Assembly (NCBI GenBank): GCA_964386005.1
Contig: CAYLSB010000006.1
Coordinates: forward strand, 1-64,000
DNA from: FEN-1350 sp964386005
GTDB lineage: Bacteria; Planctomycetota; Phycisphaerae; Sedimentisphaerales; Anaerohalosphaeraceae
DNA: 64,000 bases
Direction: 5' to 3'
Shown here one piece after another: positions 8,052 through 16,683 of the stretch; position 1 is the first letter of the stretch, and every line of letters starts with the position of its first letter. Made by a program: the position numbers and the translations under genes. The notes beneath the pieces are model-generated. The model had not been told where the DNA came from. It saw only the letters and a program-made list of their open reading frames with translations, and searched no databases.

Positions 8052-10472
8052 CTACTCCACTGTCCACTCATACACGCCGCCGGAAAAGCCGTCCTGTAAC
8101 CGCACTTCCAGCCGCAACCCGTCGGTTTGGACGGCATCGAATGTTACGGCGTTGACCGCATCTTTGGCCACGCCAAAAGTCGATGCCCCCGTTACCGGCT
8201 TCCACTGGTTGTCTGCCCGGTACAATATTCGCCAGCTCTTCGGAACCCGACATTCGCCCTGGCCGGTATCATCAAACCAATAGACCTGACAACTGGATAC
8301 CCTCGTCCGTTCCGCCAGATCATACTGAATCCATTCGGTCGTTCCCTTATGCGACCACCAGTGAAAATGCGGGAATGAATTGTCAGCGGAATTTTTCGGT
8401 AACAACTGGTCCTGCACGGATTTCGGTTGCGCGTTGGCCATATTGGGCTGAAATGACACAGTGACCTTACTCTTCGATGCAATCGTCGGAATCGGCTCAA
8501 CCGTCGCCACATCCTTGCTTCGAGGCAGCCACACCGTCATCGCCGATGGTCCCCGATGCGCCCACGCATAATACGGAATCGCCGTGAAGGCACGCGACCG
8601 TGCCTCAATCATATCGCTTTTCGTACGGTGAAGGGTCTGAACCCGGCCGGTAATCACCTGCACGCCGTCGAGCAGGTCCTTGCGAAATTCGGTATCGAGC
8701 TTTGCGTCATCGGACAACACAAACCCATCGAATCCCTCAACGCCACCGTTGTCCACGCCTTCCAGACAGAACACCACCGGTCCACGCTCCAGCGCCACAC
8801 GTCCCTTGTCGTCATCCACCTTCTGGTGGGCAACCACTCGTCGGATCGGCATTGACATTTCCAGGACGACATGATCCCCAGAAGACCTCCAGTCTCGCCG
8901 GATCACCGCAAAACCCTTGTCCATCTTCAGGTCAGCTTCCTGACCGTTGACCACCAATCCGATCTCCGACAACTCTCGGTTTATATACCCATACAGATCG
9001 CTCGGTACCGGCCGGTTCACCGCCCAACCCGGAATCCGCAGATAGAGTGAAAACTCCGCGTCCGTTTGTGGCTCGACCTTCAGTTCGACACGCCCATCCC
9101 ACGGATAATTTGTCTTCTGCGTAATGCGCACCTTCTGCGCCCGGGTCTCGATTGCGGCCGAACCGCCGACATACAGGTTCACAAACACCGAATCGTCCCT
9201 AACGCCATAGATATACCCGAGGATCGACGGAATGAACCGAACCACATTCACCGGACAGCACGAGCAGCCGAACCACTCGCTCCGCTGGTATCCGGCGTCC
9301 GAGGCCAGCGGGTTCGGATAAAAGAACCGGTCGCCCGTCATCGACACGCCCGACAAAAATCCGTTGTAGATCACCCGCTCCAGTATATTCATGTATCGCG
9401 CGTCGCCGTCCATCAGATACATCCGATGGTTCCATAACGCATTGGCGATCGCCGCGCAGGTCTCGTTGTAGGCGCTCTTGTTGGGCAGTTCGTAATCCTT
9501 TCCGAAGGCCTCACCGCTGTGACTCGAACCGATTCCACCCGTTAGATACATCTTTTGCGCCGCCACATCCTCCCAGATTCGGCCCAGCGCCGCCCGGAGG
9601 TCCGGCCGGCCCAGAAGAGCCGATACATCGGCCATCCCGGTATAGAGATACCCCGCCCGTACCGCATGGCCGCACGCCTCCGATTGCTGGGCAATCGGGA
9701 TATGGTCCTGGCAATATTCGCCGTAGAGCTTGCGATGCTCGCTGTTGCCACGCTGGTCGATGAAAAACTCGGCCAGTTTCAGATACCTTTCATTGCCCGT
9801 CGCGCGAAAGAGCTTGACCAGGCCGATCTCGATTTCCTCGTGCCCTGGAGTATCATATTTCCTGCCCGGTCCGAAAACACCGTCAATGTGATCCGCCAGC
9901 CGGCACGCAACCTCCATGATCCGTTTCTTCCCCGTCGCTTGCGAATAGGCCACAGCGGCTTCGAAGAAATGCCCGGCACAATATAACTCATGCATCTCCC
10001 CTACACGGGTCCATCGCTTTTCGGGCTGACGGTATCGCGTCTCGTTATCGTGCGGCAACGAATAGAACGTATAGAGATATCCATCCTCCCACTGAGCTGA
10101 GGCGATTTGATCGATCACTCCATCGACATATTTTTCCAGCTCGGGATCCGGATGTATTTGCAGTGAATATGCCGCGCCTTCGATGACCTTGTACAAGTCT
10201 GAATCATTGAAATAGATTCCCTCGAATTTGCCTTCGCCCTTTCCGGCTTTGGTGAAGTTGCTGATCCGGCCGGTCTCTTCACACTTCTTGAAACAGTAGG
10301 GTACTGTTACAGTGCGGTTGGTCTCCATCCGTGCCGACCAAAAGCCCTCGTCGATTTTCACGGCCGTAAATGGCACCGGTGTGACTGCACCCGAGTCGGC
10401 TGCAAGTGCCGATATCGATATCCCAGTCACAACCACCGTAATCCAAACTATCGTCAGTCTTCGGTTCATCAT
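8052..10472 (-). CDS. glycoside hydrolase family 127-type beta-L-arabinofuranosidase, exported
   Basis: The 806-aa protein begins with a signal peptide (hydrophobic ITVVVTGISISALA, then AADS). The (alpha/alpha)6-barrel is typical of GH127 (formerly DUF1680). NETCAAIANALW provides the Glu and Cys zinc ligands, and FGCSCCP supplies the cysteine cluster that includes the catalytic cysteine of this family. About 150 C-terminal residues form a beta-rich extension that resembles a carbohydrate-binding or discoidin-like domain. The family releases beta-L-arabinofuranose from plant or algal glycans. Its start overlaps the kdsB stop in an ATGA, so the two are translationally coupled, an odd partnership of glycan degradation and Kdo synthesis. 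Confidence 0.85.
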   Translation of the reverse strand: MMNRRLTIVWITVVVTGISISALAADSGAVTPVPFTAVKIDEGFWSARMETNRTVTVPYCFKKCEETGRISNFTKAGKGEGKFEGIYFNDSDLYKVIEGAAYSLQIHPDPELEKYVDGVIDQIASAQWEDGYLYTFYSLPHDNETRYRQPEKRWTRVGEMHELYCAGHFFEAAVAYSQATGKKRIMEVACRLADHIDGVFGPGRKYDTPGHEEIEIGLVKLFRATGNERYLKLAEFFIDQRGNSEHRKLYGEYCQDHIPIAQQSEACGHAVRAGYLYTGMADVSALLGRPDLRAALGRIWEDVAAQKMYLTGGIGSSHSGEAFGKDYELPNKSAYNETCAAIANALWNHRMYLMDGDARYMNILERVIYNGFLSGVSMTGDRFFYPNPLASDAGYQRSEWFGCSCCPVNVVRFIPSILGYIYGVRDDSVFVNLYVGGSAAIETRAQKVRITQKTNYPWDGRVELKVEPQTDAEFSLYLRIPGWAVNRPVPSDLYGYINRELSEIGLVVNGQEADLKMDKGFAVIRRDWRSSGDHVVLEMSMPIRRVVAHQKVDDDKGRVALERGPVVFCLEGVDNGGVEGFDGFVLSDDAKLDTEFRKDLLDGVQVITGRVQTLHRTKSDMIEARSRAFTAIPYYAWAHRGPSAMTVWLPRSKDVATVEPIPTIASKSKVTVSFQPNMANAQPKSVQDQLLPKNSADNSFPHFHWWSHKGTTEWIQYDLAERTRVSSCQVYWFDDTGQGECRVPKSWRILYRADNQWKPVTGASTFGVAKDAVNAVTFDAVQTDGLRLEVRLQDGFSGGVYEWTVE

Positions 10473-11215
10473 CTCGACTCCAGCGTTTTGCGATATCGTT
10501 GTACAAACGCATCATACTGCTGCTGCGTATCAATCCCCTCGGCCACGTGATCCACGGCGGCCGTTAAAATCGTAAATCCATTTTCCAGGGCACGAAGCTG
10601 TTCGAGCTTTTCCGTTTGTTCCAGCCGCGATGTCGGCAGCGACGAATATCGCAAAAGAAAATCCTTGCGATACGCGTAAATCCCCAGATGCCGCAGATAC
10701 GGTCCCGCTCCGACACCGCCCGCCTGACGATCGAATGGAATTACAGCGCGGGAAAAATACATCGCCCGGCCGCTTGCATCCACAACCGTCTTGACAATGT
10801 TCGGATCGGCGATCATCGCGGGATTTGTAATCGGAGTCACTAACGTCGCCATCATCGCATCCGGCCGGTTCGCCAACAAGCCGATCAATACGTCGATCTG
10901 ACTTGGATCGATCTCCGGTTCGTCGGCCTGCACATTGACAACAACATCCACCGAAAGATCCTTCACCGCTTCCGCGATCCGGTCGGTCCCGCTTTGATGA
11001 TCCGATCGCGTCATCACGCACTCGGCGCCAAAACTCCTGCAGGCATCCAGAACGATTTCGCTGTCGGTAGCGATTAACACCCGGTCCGCACGCCGGGCAC
11101 AACAGGCCCTCTCCCACGTGTGCTGAACCAGATATTTGCCGGTTTCCCTGGCGAGAACCTTTCCCCCCATACGAGTGGATCCGTATCGAGCGGGGATAAC
11201 TACAACAACTTTCAC
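10469..11215 (-). CDS. kdsB: 3-deoxy-manno-octulosonate cytidylyltransferase (CMP-Kdo synthetase)
   Basis: This 248-aa cytoplasmic enzyme activates Kdo with CTP to CMP-Kdo for lipopolysaccharide inner core. The nucleotide-binding start IPARYGSTRMGGK, the VNVQADEPEI block and the HLGIYAYRKDFL block are all characteristic. The start is GTG at 11215 with AGGA upstream. It overlaps the GH127 gene by 4 bp and shares its direction with pyrG further down, which would supply the CTP. Its presence argues for a Gram-negative type outer membrane with Kdo-containing lipid. Confidence 0.93.
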   Translation of the reverse strand: MKVVVVIPARYGSTRMGGKVLARETGKYLVQHTWERACCARRADRVLIATDSEIVLDACRSFGAECVMTRSDHQSGTDRIAEAVKDLSVDVVVNVQADEPEIDPSQIDVLIGLLANRPDAMMATLVTPITNPAMIADPNIVKTVVDASGRAMYFSRAVIPFDRQAGGVGAGPYLRHLGIYAYRKDFLLRYSSLPTSRLEQTEKLEQLRALENGFTILTAAVDHVAEGIDTQQQYDAFVQRYRKTLESR

Positions 11216-11350
11216 CGAACAATCCTTGCCGTGTTGGTTGGTCTTATGATTGAATCATACCACCGCGATATCTTATGCCCCACAGACCGATGTGTCAATC
11301 CCGCCGTATTAAAATCACCGAAATTCCCTTACTCATTGGGGCAAAAGAAT

Positions 11351-11379
11351 TTGTGATTGACTCCACAATACGATATAAT
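11351..11379 (+). promoter_or_regulatory. promoter for the sirtuin gene
   Basis: TTGTGA at 11351-11356 and a perfect TATAAT at 11374-11379 are 17 bp apart, 30 bp upstream of the ATG at 11409. Confidence 0.55.
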
Positions 11380-11408
11380 TTGCGTAACTCACAGGTAAAA
11401 GATTAAAC

Positions 11409-12170
11409 ATGAACGATCCCCAGGCAAATGAATACGCTCGGCAGATTCTCGACTGGCTAAGGCAAGCCGACTGTTCCATCGTGCTGACCGGGGCGGGGGT
11501 TTCTACGGGATCGGGTATTCCCGATTTCCGTGGGCCGTCGGGCCTGTATTCGAAAATCTCACAGCGGACATTCGAACGGGATTTCTTTTTCGAAAATCCT
11601 GCCGAGTACTATCGCATCGCCGTTGAATACATTCATCCTCTTGCGGATAAAACACCCAACGATACCCATCGTATGCTGGCCGAACTGGAACGGCAGAACC
11701 TGCTCAATGCCGTTATCACCCAGAACATAGACGGCCTGCATCAAAAGGCCGGCAGCGAAAACATCATCGAATTTCACGGCGACGTGGTCAACTTTCACTG
11801 CGCTGAATGTGAAAAGCCGTACGATCGAAAAACGGTCGAAGAAATAATCGCCGCCGATGCAGTCCCGTATTGCGATTGCGGCGGCCTGATACGGCCGGGG
11901 GTGGTCTTCTTCGGCGATATGATCCCCATGCAGGCCCTGATGGAATCGCAGACACTTGTCTCTCAGTGCGATTTGTTTATTGCGATGGGATCTTCGCTGG
12001 AGGTTAACCCGGCGGCGGGACTGACGCATATCGCCAAACAGGCCGGCGCCAAAGTTGTCATCGTCAACCTCGGCCCCACCAAGCTCGATTACCTCGCCGA
12101 CCTCCGCTGCGAAATCGACCTGTCGATTCTCTCACAGGCAATCATGAACCTCCTGCAAGAAAGGATATAG
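11409..12170 (+). CDS. cobB: NAD-dependent protein deacylase, sirtuin family
   Basis: This 253-aa cytoplasmic enzyme removes acyl groups from lysine with NAD as co-substrate. The Rossmann motif TGAGVSTGSGIPDFRG is near residue 24. TQNIDGLHQKAGS is near 107 and the catalytic histidine is in EFHGDVVNFHC. Zinc cysteines appear as CAEC and, later, CDC. GDMIPMQALMES and GSSLEVNPAAGL complete the fold. It is monocistronic behind its own promoter. A degenerate second copy of the GDMIP region lies about 1 kb downstream, so a duplication occurred here. Confidence 0.92.
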   Translation: MNDPQANEYARQILDWLRQADCSIVLTGAGVSTGSGIPDFRGPSGLYSKISQRTFERDFFFENPAEYYRIAVEYIHPLADKTPNDTHRMLAELERQNLLNAVITQNIDGLHQKAGSENIIEFHGDVVNFHCAECEKPYDRKTVEEIIAADAVPYCDCGGLIRPGVVFFGDMIPMQALMESQTLVSQCDLFIAMGSSLEVNPAAGLTHIAKQAGAKVVIVNLGPTKLDYLADLRCEIDLSILSQAIMNLLQERI

Positions 12171-12220
12171 GATACAGGCGATAGGATATAGATTTAGGGG
12201 CCCTAACAAAACATATGTTG

Positions 12221-12244
12221 TCATTCCGGCGAAGGCCGGAATCC
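12221..12244 (+). repeat. REP-like palindrome, copy 1
   Basis: ATTCCGGC (12223-12230) and GCCGGAAT (12235-12242) form a perfect 8-bp stem with a GAAG loop, flanked by TC and CC. The same element occurs inverted at 13101-13125. Short palindromes of this type are found scattered in many bacterial genomes. Confidence 0.65.
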
Positions 12245-12269
12245 CGATATCCAAACGGAAAATCGAAAA

Positions 12270-12347
12270 TCATTTCATCCAGTTTTCCGCCATCACCGTA
12301 AAATCCTCAATTCCCACGCGCCCATCTCCATTGACATCGGCCGGTTT
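12270..12347 (-). pseudogene. dockerin-like C-terminal repeat remnant
   Basis: On the minus strand this stretch reads PADVNGDGRVGIEDF followed by a TVMAENW tail and a stop. DxNxDGxV is the calcium-binding loop of dockerin type I repeats, which often form the extreme C-terminus of secreted planctomycete proteins. It lies directly behind the PEP-CTERM frame but is shifted by one base, after that frame's stop. I see no start codon with a ribosome-binding site in front, so it looks like the tail of a decayed or frameshifted gene. Confidence 0.6.
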
Positions 12348-12348
12348 C

Positions 12349-12789
12349 TTACCCGCAATTCCTTCTCCGCAGCCACAGCCCGCCCAGACCCAAGAACATC
12401 AGCGACGCCGGTTCGGGAATGATTAGGACAGCATAATCAATATTCAGGATCGGTTCTTGTGTAATGATATCGCCACCATGAATAGTTCTGTCGTGAAACA
12501 TCCAAAGATAAATATTGCCGCTGTAGAGTTCCAGCCCTTCGATGAGGTTGATGGTCTCTGTCCGATCATTGTTGACATGTCCGTTGTCTTTGTCCTCGTC
12601 CGGGTAGTAGGTTCCCGCCGGGCAGAAGGGAGAGGTTAAAAAGCATAAGATCAGGAATAGAGAAACTAACCATCCACCTCGTCCCAAACGAGGGGGACTC
12701 GGTGGCTGCCACCCTCCGGAACATACTCGAATGTCGCAGAATACAACCCCGGCTGATATCCAATCGCCTTTGAGAGTTAGTTTCAGCAA
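12349..12789 (-). pseudogene. PEP-CTERM protein remnant
   Basis: The frame encodes up to 146 aa and ends in a textbook PEP-CTERM tail: IPEPASLMFLGLGGLW followed by basic residues. This tail is recognised by exosortase/archaeosortase-type machinery. A hydrophobic segment (LVSLFLILCFLTSPF) that could be a signal peptide lies near residue 42, but no good start codon precedes it in frame. The first 35 residues read like non-coding repeat DNA. The region between signal and tail is only about 70 residues, far shorter than usual. A small intact gene with a hidden start is the alternative. No exosortase gene is in the window. Confidence 0.5.
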
Positions 12790-12902
12790 AACCGCTCCTT
12801 CTTATCGATTCTCTGCATTCGACTCAATAGTAGATAATATTATACCACATTCCCTCCAAAAAGCAAGACCGGAATCCGTCAATTTCTCACTCCGTCATCG
12901 TG

Positions 12903-12975
12903 TTTTCGGCGATATGATCCCCGTGTTGGGCCTGATGAAATCGCTGATGCTCGCTTCCGAGTACGATCTGTTTAT
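12903..12975 (+). pseudogene. degenerate sirtuin fragment
   Basis: About 75 bp closely match the sirtuin gene at 11907-11980, including an 18-base identical run (ttcggcgatatgatcccc). In translation GDMIPVLGLMKS and YDLFI stand where the intact gene has GDMIPMQALMES and CDLFI. Flanking sequence has no further similarity that I can see, so this is a relic of a duplicated copy. Confidence 0.6.
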
Positions 12976-13100
12976 AAACGCTTGTGAGACGGATTCACAA
13001 TGCCAACAGTTTGGGACAACACTGTAATCCTGCTCTTGTATGATCGGAGTTTTTCTTGGACGCTTAACACCAATGAAGTGTAATGTAACCAGAATGTTCT

Positions 13101-13125
13101 GGATTCCGGCTTCCGCCGGAATGAC
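13101..13125 (-). repeat. REP-like palindrome, copy 2 (inverted)
   Basis: ATTCCGGC (13103-13110) and GCCGGAAT (13115-13122) with a 4-nt loop. Read on the minus strand it matches the element at 12221-12244 apart from the loop. The two copies bracket the decayed stretch. Confidence 0.65.
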
Positions 13126-13158
13126 ACAAGGTCTGTGTGCCATTCCTGTTAGAGTCAC

Positions 13159-13701
13159 TTAGGAAACCGATACAGGGTTCGAATCTCTTTTTCGGCCGGG
13201 GATATCGCCGCTGAAGCGGCATTCGACGGTGTGATCTTCCGTATTGAAACGGATTCGTCTGCCGCGGGTTCCGCAGGTCTCGGCCAAAACAATACGAAGT
13301 CGATATTGATTGATGATTTCCATGGCCGCTTCGAGATTTCGTTTGCCGATGTCGAAATTACCCTGGACCGTGCCCAGTATGGCCGCGCCGCCGAAAATCA
13401 TGGCTTCATAATGACCCACCTGCTCATCCCGGCTGAGCAGTTCGCGAATGACCCGATCGGTCGAAGTCGTTCCGTATCGCCCGATGTCGTCAATTGAATC
13501 GCCGGCCGGCCTGTCCAATACAAAATGGTTCATCGCACAAAGCCGCTGACGCCGGTTGTAGATACATACCGCAACGCAGGAACCCACCAATGTCTCAAGG
13601 ATCATGGATTGATCGGTTACGCAATACTGCCCCGGCAAAAGAAGTTTTCTGGGTATCTTTTGCATAGGCCTGTCATCGGCGGAATCGACCGATAGATTCA
13701 C
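13159..13701 (-). CDS. cheD: chemoreceptor glutamine deamidase
   Basis: CheD deamidates glutamines of methyl-accepting chemotaxis proteins and interacts with CheC in some bacteria. This 180-aa protein has the catalytic cysteine in TLVGSCVAVCIYN and the histidine in AMNHFVL. The FGGAAIL block and the RNLEAAMEII helix are also present. The start is uncertain: GTG at 13701, or ATG at 13665, which begins right before the conserved core. No che or flagellar gene is near, so it stands alone. Divergent promoters of cheD and glmS must share the 150-bp gap. Confidence 0.88.
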   Translation of the reverse strand: MNLSVDSADDRPMQKIPRKLLLPGQYCVTDQSMILETLVGSCVAVCIYNRRQRLCAMNHFVLDRPAGDSIDDIGRYGTTSTDRVIRELLSRDEQVGHYEAMIFGGAAILGTVQGNFDIGKRNLEAAMEIINQYRLRIVLAETCGTRGRRIRFNTEDHTVECRFSGDIPGRKRDSNPVSVS

Positions 13702-13725
13702 TTGGCCAATAATGCCCGATAATAC

Positions 13726-13754
13726 CTGACATATTCGGTGGTTTGCCGTATAAT
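13726..13754 (+). promoter_or_regulatory. sigma70-type promoter of glmS
   Basis: CTGACA at 13726-13731 and a perfect TATAAT at 13749-13754 are 17 bp apart. The leader before the glmS ATG is about 90 nt, too short for a complete glmS ribozyme. Confidence 0.65.
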
Positions 13755-13849
13755 GGTATGAAGGTTTTTACTGGATTCAAAGCAAATCCCTGACGATATA
13801 TTTATGCAATCGTTGATCGATATCCCATGGACAGAAAGGATGCTTGGTT

Positions 13850-15715
13850 ATGTGTGGAATCGTCGCTTATCTCGGACAAAAAACAGCTCGCCCCATCCTC
13901 ATCGAAGGTCTCAAGCGCCTTGAGTACCGGGGGTACGATTCGGCGGGTGTGGCTCTGTTGACGCAGAAGAACGTACGAGTATTCAAGACGGCCGGCCGTA
14001 TTTCCGCGCTGGAGAACATTCTGCCGCCGGAAGATACCGGCGAAGTCCTCGGTATCGGCCATACCCGTTGGGCCACGCACGGAAAACCCAACCAGATCAA
14101 CGCCCACCCGCATACGGACACCTCCGGCAGGATCGTCGTCGTCCATAACGGGATTATTGAAAACTATGCCACGCTCAAGACCTGGTTATCCGGAAAGGGC
14201 TGCAGTTTTGTCAGCGAAACCGACACCGAAGTGATCGCCATGCTGATCGGATATTTCTATAATAATTCCGAACCCTCCGTCCAGGCGCCCGACGACATGG
14301 AAAGCCGTTTCGAGTGGGCCGTACAACAGGCCCTGCATGAAGTTGTGGGTACTTACGGCCTGGCGATCCTCTGTACGGATTTGCCGAATGTTCTCATCGG
14401 CGCCAAGAAAGGCAGTCCCCTGATCCTGGGCGTGGGCAAAAACGAGTTCATTATCGCTTCCGACGCCGCCGCGATCGTGGAGCATACCACCCAGGCAATT
14501 TATCTGTCCGACGGCGAGATGGTTACGATCACACCCGATGGTTTTCGAACAAAGACAATCGGGAATAAACTCATTAATAAAGATATACAGGAAATCGAAT
14601 TTTCTCTTGAACAGATCGAGCTGGCCGGCTTCCAGCACTATATGCAAAAGGAAATTGCCGAACAGCCGACGGCTTTATCCACCTGTTTGGGCGGCCGTGT
14701 CGATCTGCAAAACGCCCGGGTTGTTCTTGGCGGGCTTAGCAAGAACTTCCGCGAACTGGCCCGTACTCGACGAATCATTCTGACCGGTTGCGGAACGGCA
14801 TGGCACGCGGCCCTGGTGGGCGAATTTCTTTTTGAGCAACTGGCACGTGTCCCCACCGAGGTGGAATACGCCAGCGAATTCCGCTATCGCAATCCCATTC
14901 TTGAAGACGGAACCATCGTCATCGCCATCAGCCAGTCCGGCGAGACCGCCGATACCCTTGCCGCCATCGAACAGGCCAAGGAACGAGGCGCAACGGTTCT
15001 GGGTCTGGTCAACGTCGTCGGATCCACCATCGCCCGTACGACCGACGCGGGCGTTTATCTCCGTGTGGGTCCTGAAATCGGCGTGGCCAGCACCAAGGCC
15101 TTCACGGCACAGGTGGCGGTCCTGGCCATGATAGCCATCGAACTGGGTCGCCGTCGGCATCTGTCGTCCGACTTCGCCGCCGAACTGCTCGAAGAGATCA
15201 TGCAGATTCCCGGCAAAATGGGCCTGATCCTCAAGCAGTCCGATTCCATCCGACAGATCGCCCAACAGAACATGGACCACGACAACTGGCTGTTTCTCGG
15301 TCGCGGTTTCAACTATCCCGTCGCCCTGGAAGGCGCCCTCAAGCTCAAGGAAATCAGCTACATCCACGCCGAGGGCCTGCCCGCCGCCGAGATGAAACAC
15401 GGACCCATCGCTTTGATCACGGAACAGATGCCGGCGGTTTTTATCGCAACTCAGTGCTCTCAATACGATAAGATTCTCGGTAATATCGAGGAAGTACGTG
15501 CCCGCGGCGGCAAAACCATTGTTGTCGCAACGGAAGGCGATCAACACATCCGGAAATATTGCGACCACCTCATCTATGTTCCCGAGGCTCCGGAACCGCT
15601 GCAGCCGCTGCTGACCGTTCTTCCACTGCAAATGCTGGCCTATCATGCGGCGGTCCTTCGGGGCCATGATGTGGACAAGCCGAGAAATCTGGCCAAGAGC
15701 GTCACGGTTGAATAG
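13850..15715 (+). CDS. glmS: glutamine--fructose-6-phosphate aminotransferase (isomerizing)
   Basis: This cytoplasmic enzyme makes glucosamine-6-phosphate, the entry to UDP-GlcNAc for peptidoglycan and lipid A. It is 621 aa from the ATG at 13850. That start was preferred to a TTG two codons earlier because the catalytic cysteine must be residue 2 (MCGIVAYLG), and AAAGGA lies 9 nt upstream. The glutaminase domain spans about 1-240, and two SIS domains follow with SQSGETADTL and the AEMKHGPIALI block. The C-terminus ends NLAKSVTVE as in the family. The next gene starts within 60 bp. Confidence 0.96.
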   Translation: MCGIVAYLGQKTARPILIEGLKRLEYRGYDSAGVALLTQKNVRVFKTAGRISALENILPPEDTGEVLGIGHTRWATHGKPNQINAHPHTDTSGRIVVVHNGIIENYATLKTWLSGKGCSFVSETDTEVIAMLIGYFYNNSEPSVQAPDDMESRFEWAVQQALHEVVGTYGLAILCTDLPNVLIGAKKGSPLILGVGKNEFIIASDAAAIVEHTTQAIYLSDGEMVTITPDGFRTKTIGNKLINKDIQEIEFSLEQIELAGFQHYMQKEIAEQPTALSTCLGGRVDLQNARVVLGGLSKNFRELARTRRIILTGCGTAWHAALVGEFLFEQLARVPTEVEYASEFRYRNPILEDGTIVIAISQSGETADTLAAIEQAKERGATVLGLVNVVGSTIARTTDAGVYLRVGPEIGVASTKAFTAQVAVLAMIAIELGRRRHLSSDFAAELLEEIMQIPGKMGLILKQSDSIRQIAQQNMDHDNWLFLGRGFNYPVALEGALKLKEISYIHAEGLPAAEMKHGPIALITEQMPAVFIATQCSQYDKILGNIEEVRARGGKTIVVATEGDQHIRKYCDHLIYVPEAPEPLQPLLTVLPLQMLAYHAAVLRGHDVDKPRNLAKSVTVE

Positions 15716-15774
15716 CCCTCTTTGTCCGAAAAGTGCGTGCAATTTCGGCGGCTTTGGGTATCCTGTTGCCCATC

Positions 15775-16683
15775 ATGATTACAGGAAATCCATTCCATAC
15801 AGATGACCTTAGCCGGGATGCGTTTGTGATTCTATGGATCGGCCTGACAGGGCTTTTCGCAGCGTCCTGCGGGAGAAACCCCGTCCCGACACAATCGGCA
15901 ACTCGTCCTCGTATCGTCTCCCTGGCACCCAATCTCACGGAGATCCTCTATACCCTTGGCCTCGATGATCATATCGCCGGAGTGACTCTGCAATGCAATT
16001 ACCCCCCCGCCGCGCTGTCCCGGACGCGAATCGGAACCTTCTGGGAGCCGGATGTGGAGGCGATTCTTGCGGCACGGCCGGATATCCTTGTGGCTCTCGA
16101 TATTCCCCAGCATCAGCCCATTATCCACCGACTGAAATCGACGGGATGTTCGTGCCTGACGCTTCCAATGAATACTCTCGAACAACTCGACTCGGCGATT
16201 GATGCGATCGCCTCGGCCACCCAACGGATCGAACAAGGGCGAGCATTGATTCATGACATACAACATCTATTAATGACTATATCCTCCGCTCCCGCGAATC
16301 GACGGCCGAAAATCCTCTGGGTGGTTCAGCGCGAGCCGTTACGGGTCGCCGGAACCGCCACGTTCATCGATGAACTGATTCGCCTGGCCGGGGGGATCAA
16401 CGCGATCGGCCCAACGATCTATGAGTATCCGCCGATTGGTTCCGAAGAATTGATCGCCGCCGCGCCGGATATCATTATCGAACCCGAAGACCAACCGGAC
16501 TCGACGGATCACAAGTCCATGATCCGTTTCTGGTCCCGGTATCCATCGGTCCCCGCCGTTAGAAGCCAACGACTCTTTACGATCTCCGCCGATACCGTAT
16601 CTCGCCTGGGTCCACGGATCGTGGAGGGCGTCGCTTCCATCGCCACCTGCATCCAATCCCAATCGTTTACGGAGTCACCATGA
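15775..16683 (+). CDS. ABC transporter substrate-binding lipoprotein (B12/siderophore type)
   Basis: This is a periplasmic binding protein of the PF01497 (BtuF/FhuD) class. A signal segment ends at FAASC, so it is probably a lipoprotein. The core begins RIVSLAPNLTEILYTLGL and continues with the family's bilobed pattern, including DILVAL and PPIGSEELIAAAPDII. The start is uncertain: ATG at 15775 (about 302 aa) or GTG at 15733 (316 aa); neither has a clear ribosome-binding site. It overlaps the permease gene by ATGA. Cobalamin and ferric siderophores are both plausible ligands; no riboswitch or TonB receptor is here to decide. Confidence 0.85.
   Translation: MITGNPFHTDDLSRDAFVILWIGLTGLFAASCGRNPVPTQSATRPRIVSLAPNLTEILYTLGLDDHIAGVTLQCNYPPAALSRTRIGTFWEPDVEAILAARPDILVALDIPQHQPIIHRLKSTGCSCLTLPMNTLEQLDSAIDAIASATQRIEQGRALIHDIQHLLMTISSAPANRRPKILWVVQREPLRVAGTATFIDELIRLAGGINAIGPTIYEYPPIGSEELIAAAPDIIIEPEDQPDSTDHKSMIRFWSRYPSVPAVRSQRLFTISADTVSRLGPRIVEGVASIATCIQSQSFTESP

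Noticed and set aside
13755..13849. glmS ribozyme or other riboswitch in the glmS leader
   Set aside because: About 95 nt is too short for the ribozyme core and I see no matching motif.
15716..15774. cobalamin riboswitch before the ABC importer
   Set aside because: The gap to glmS is too short, and no B12-box is visible.
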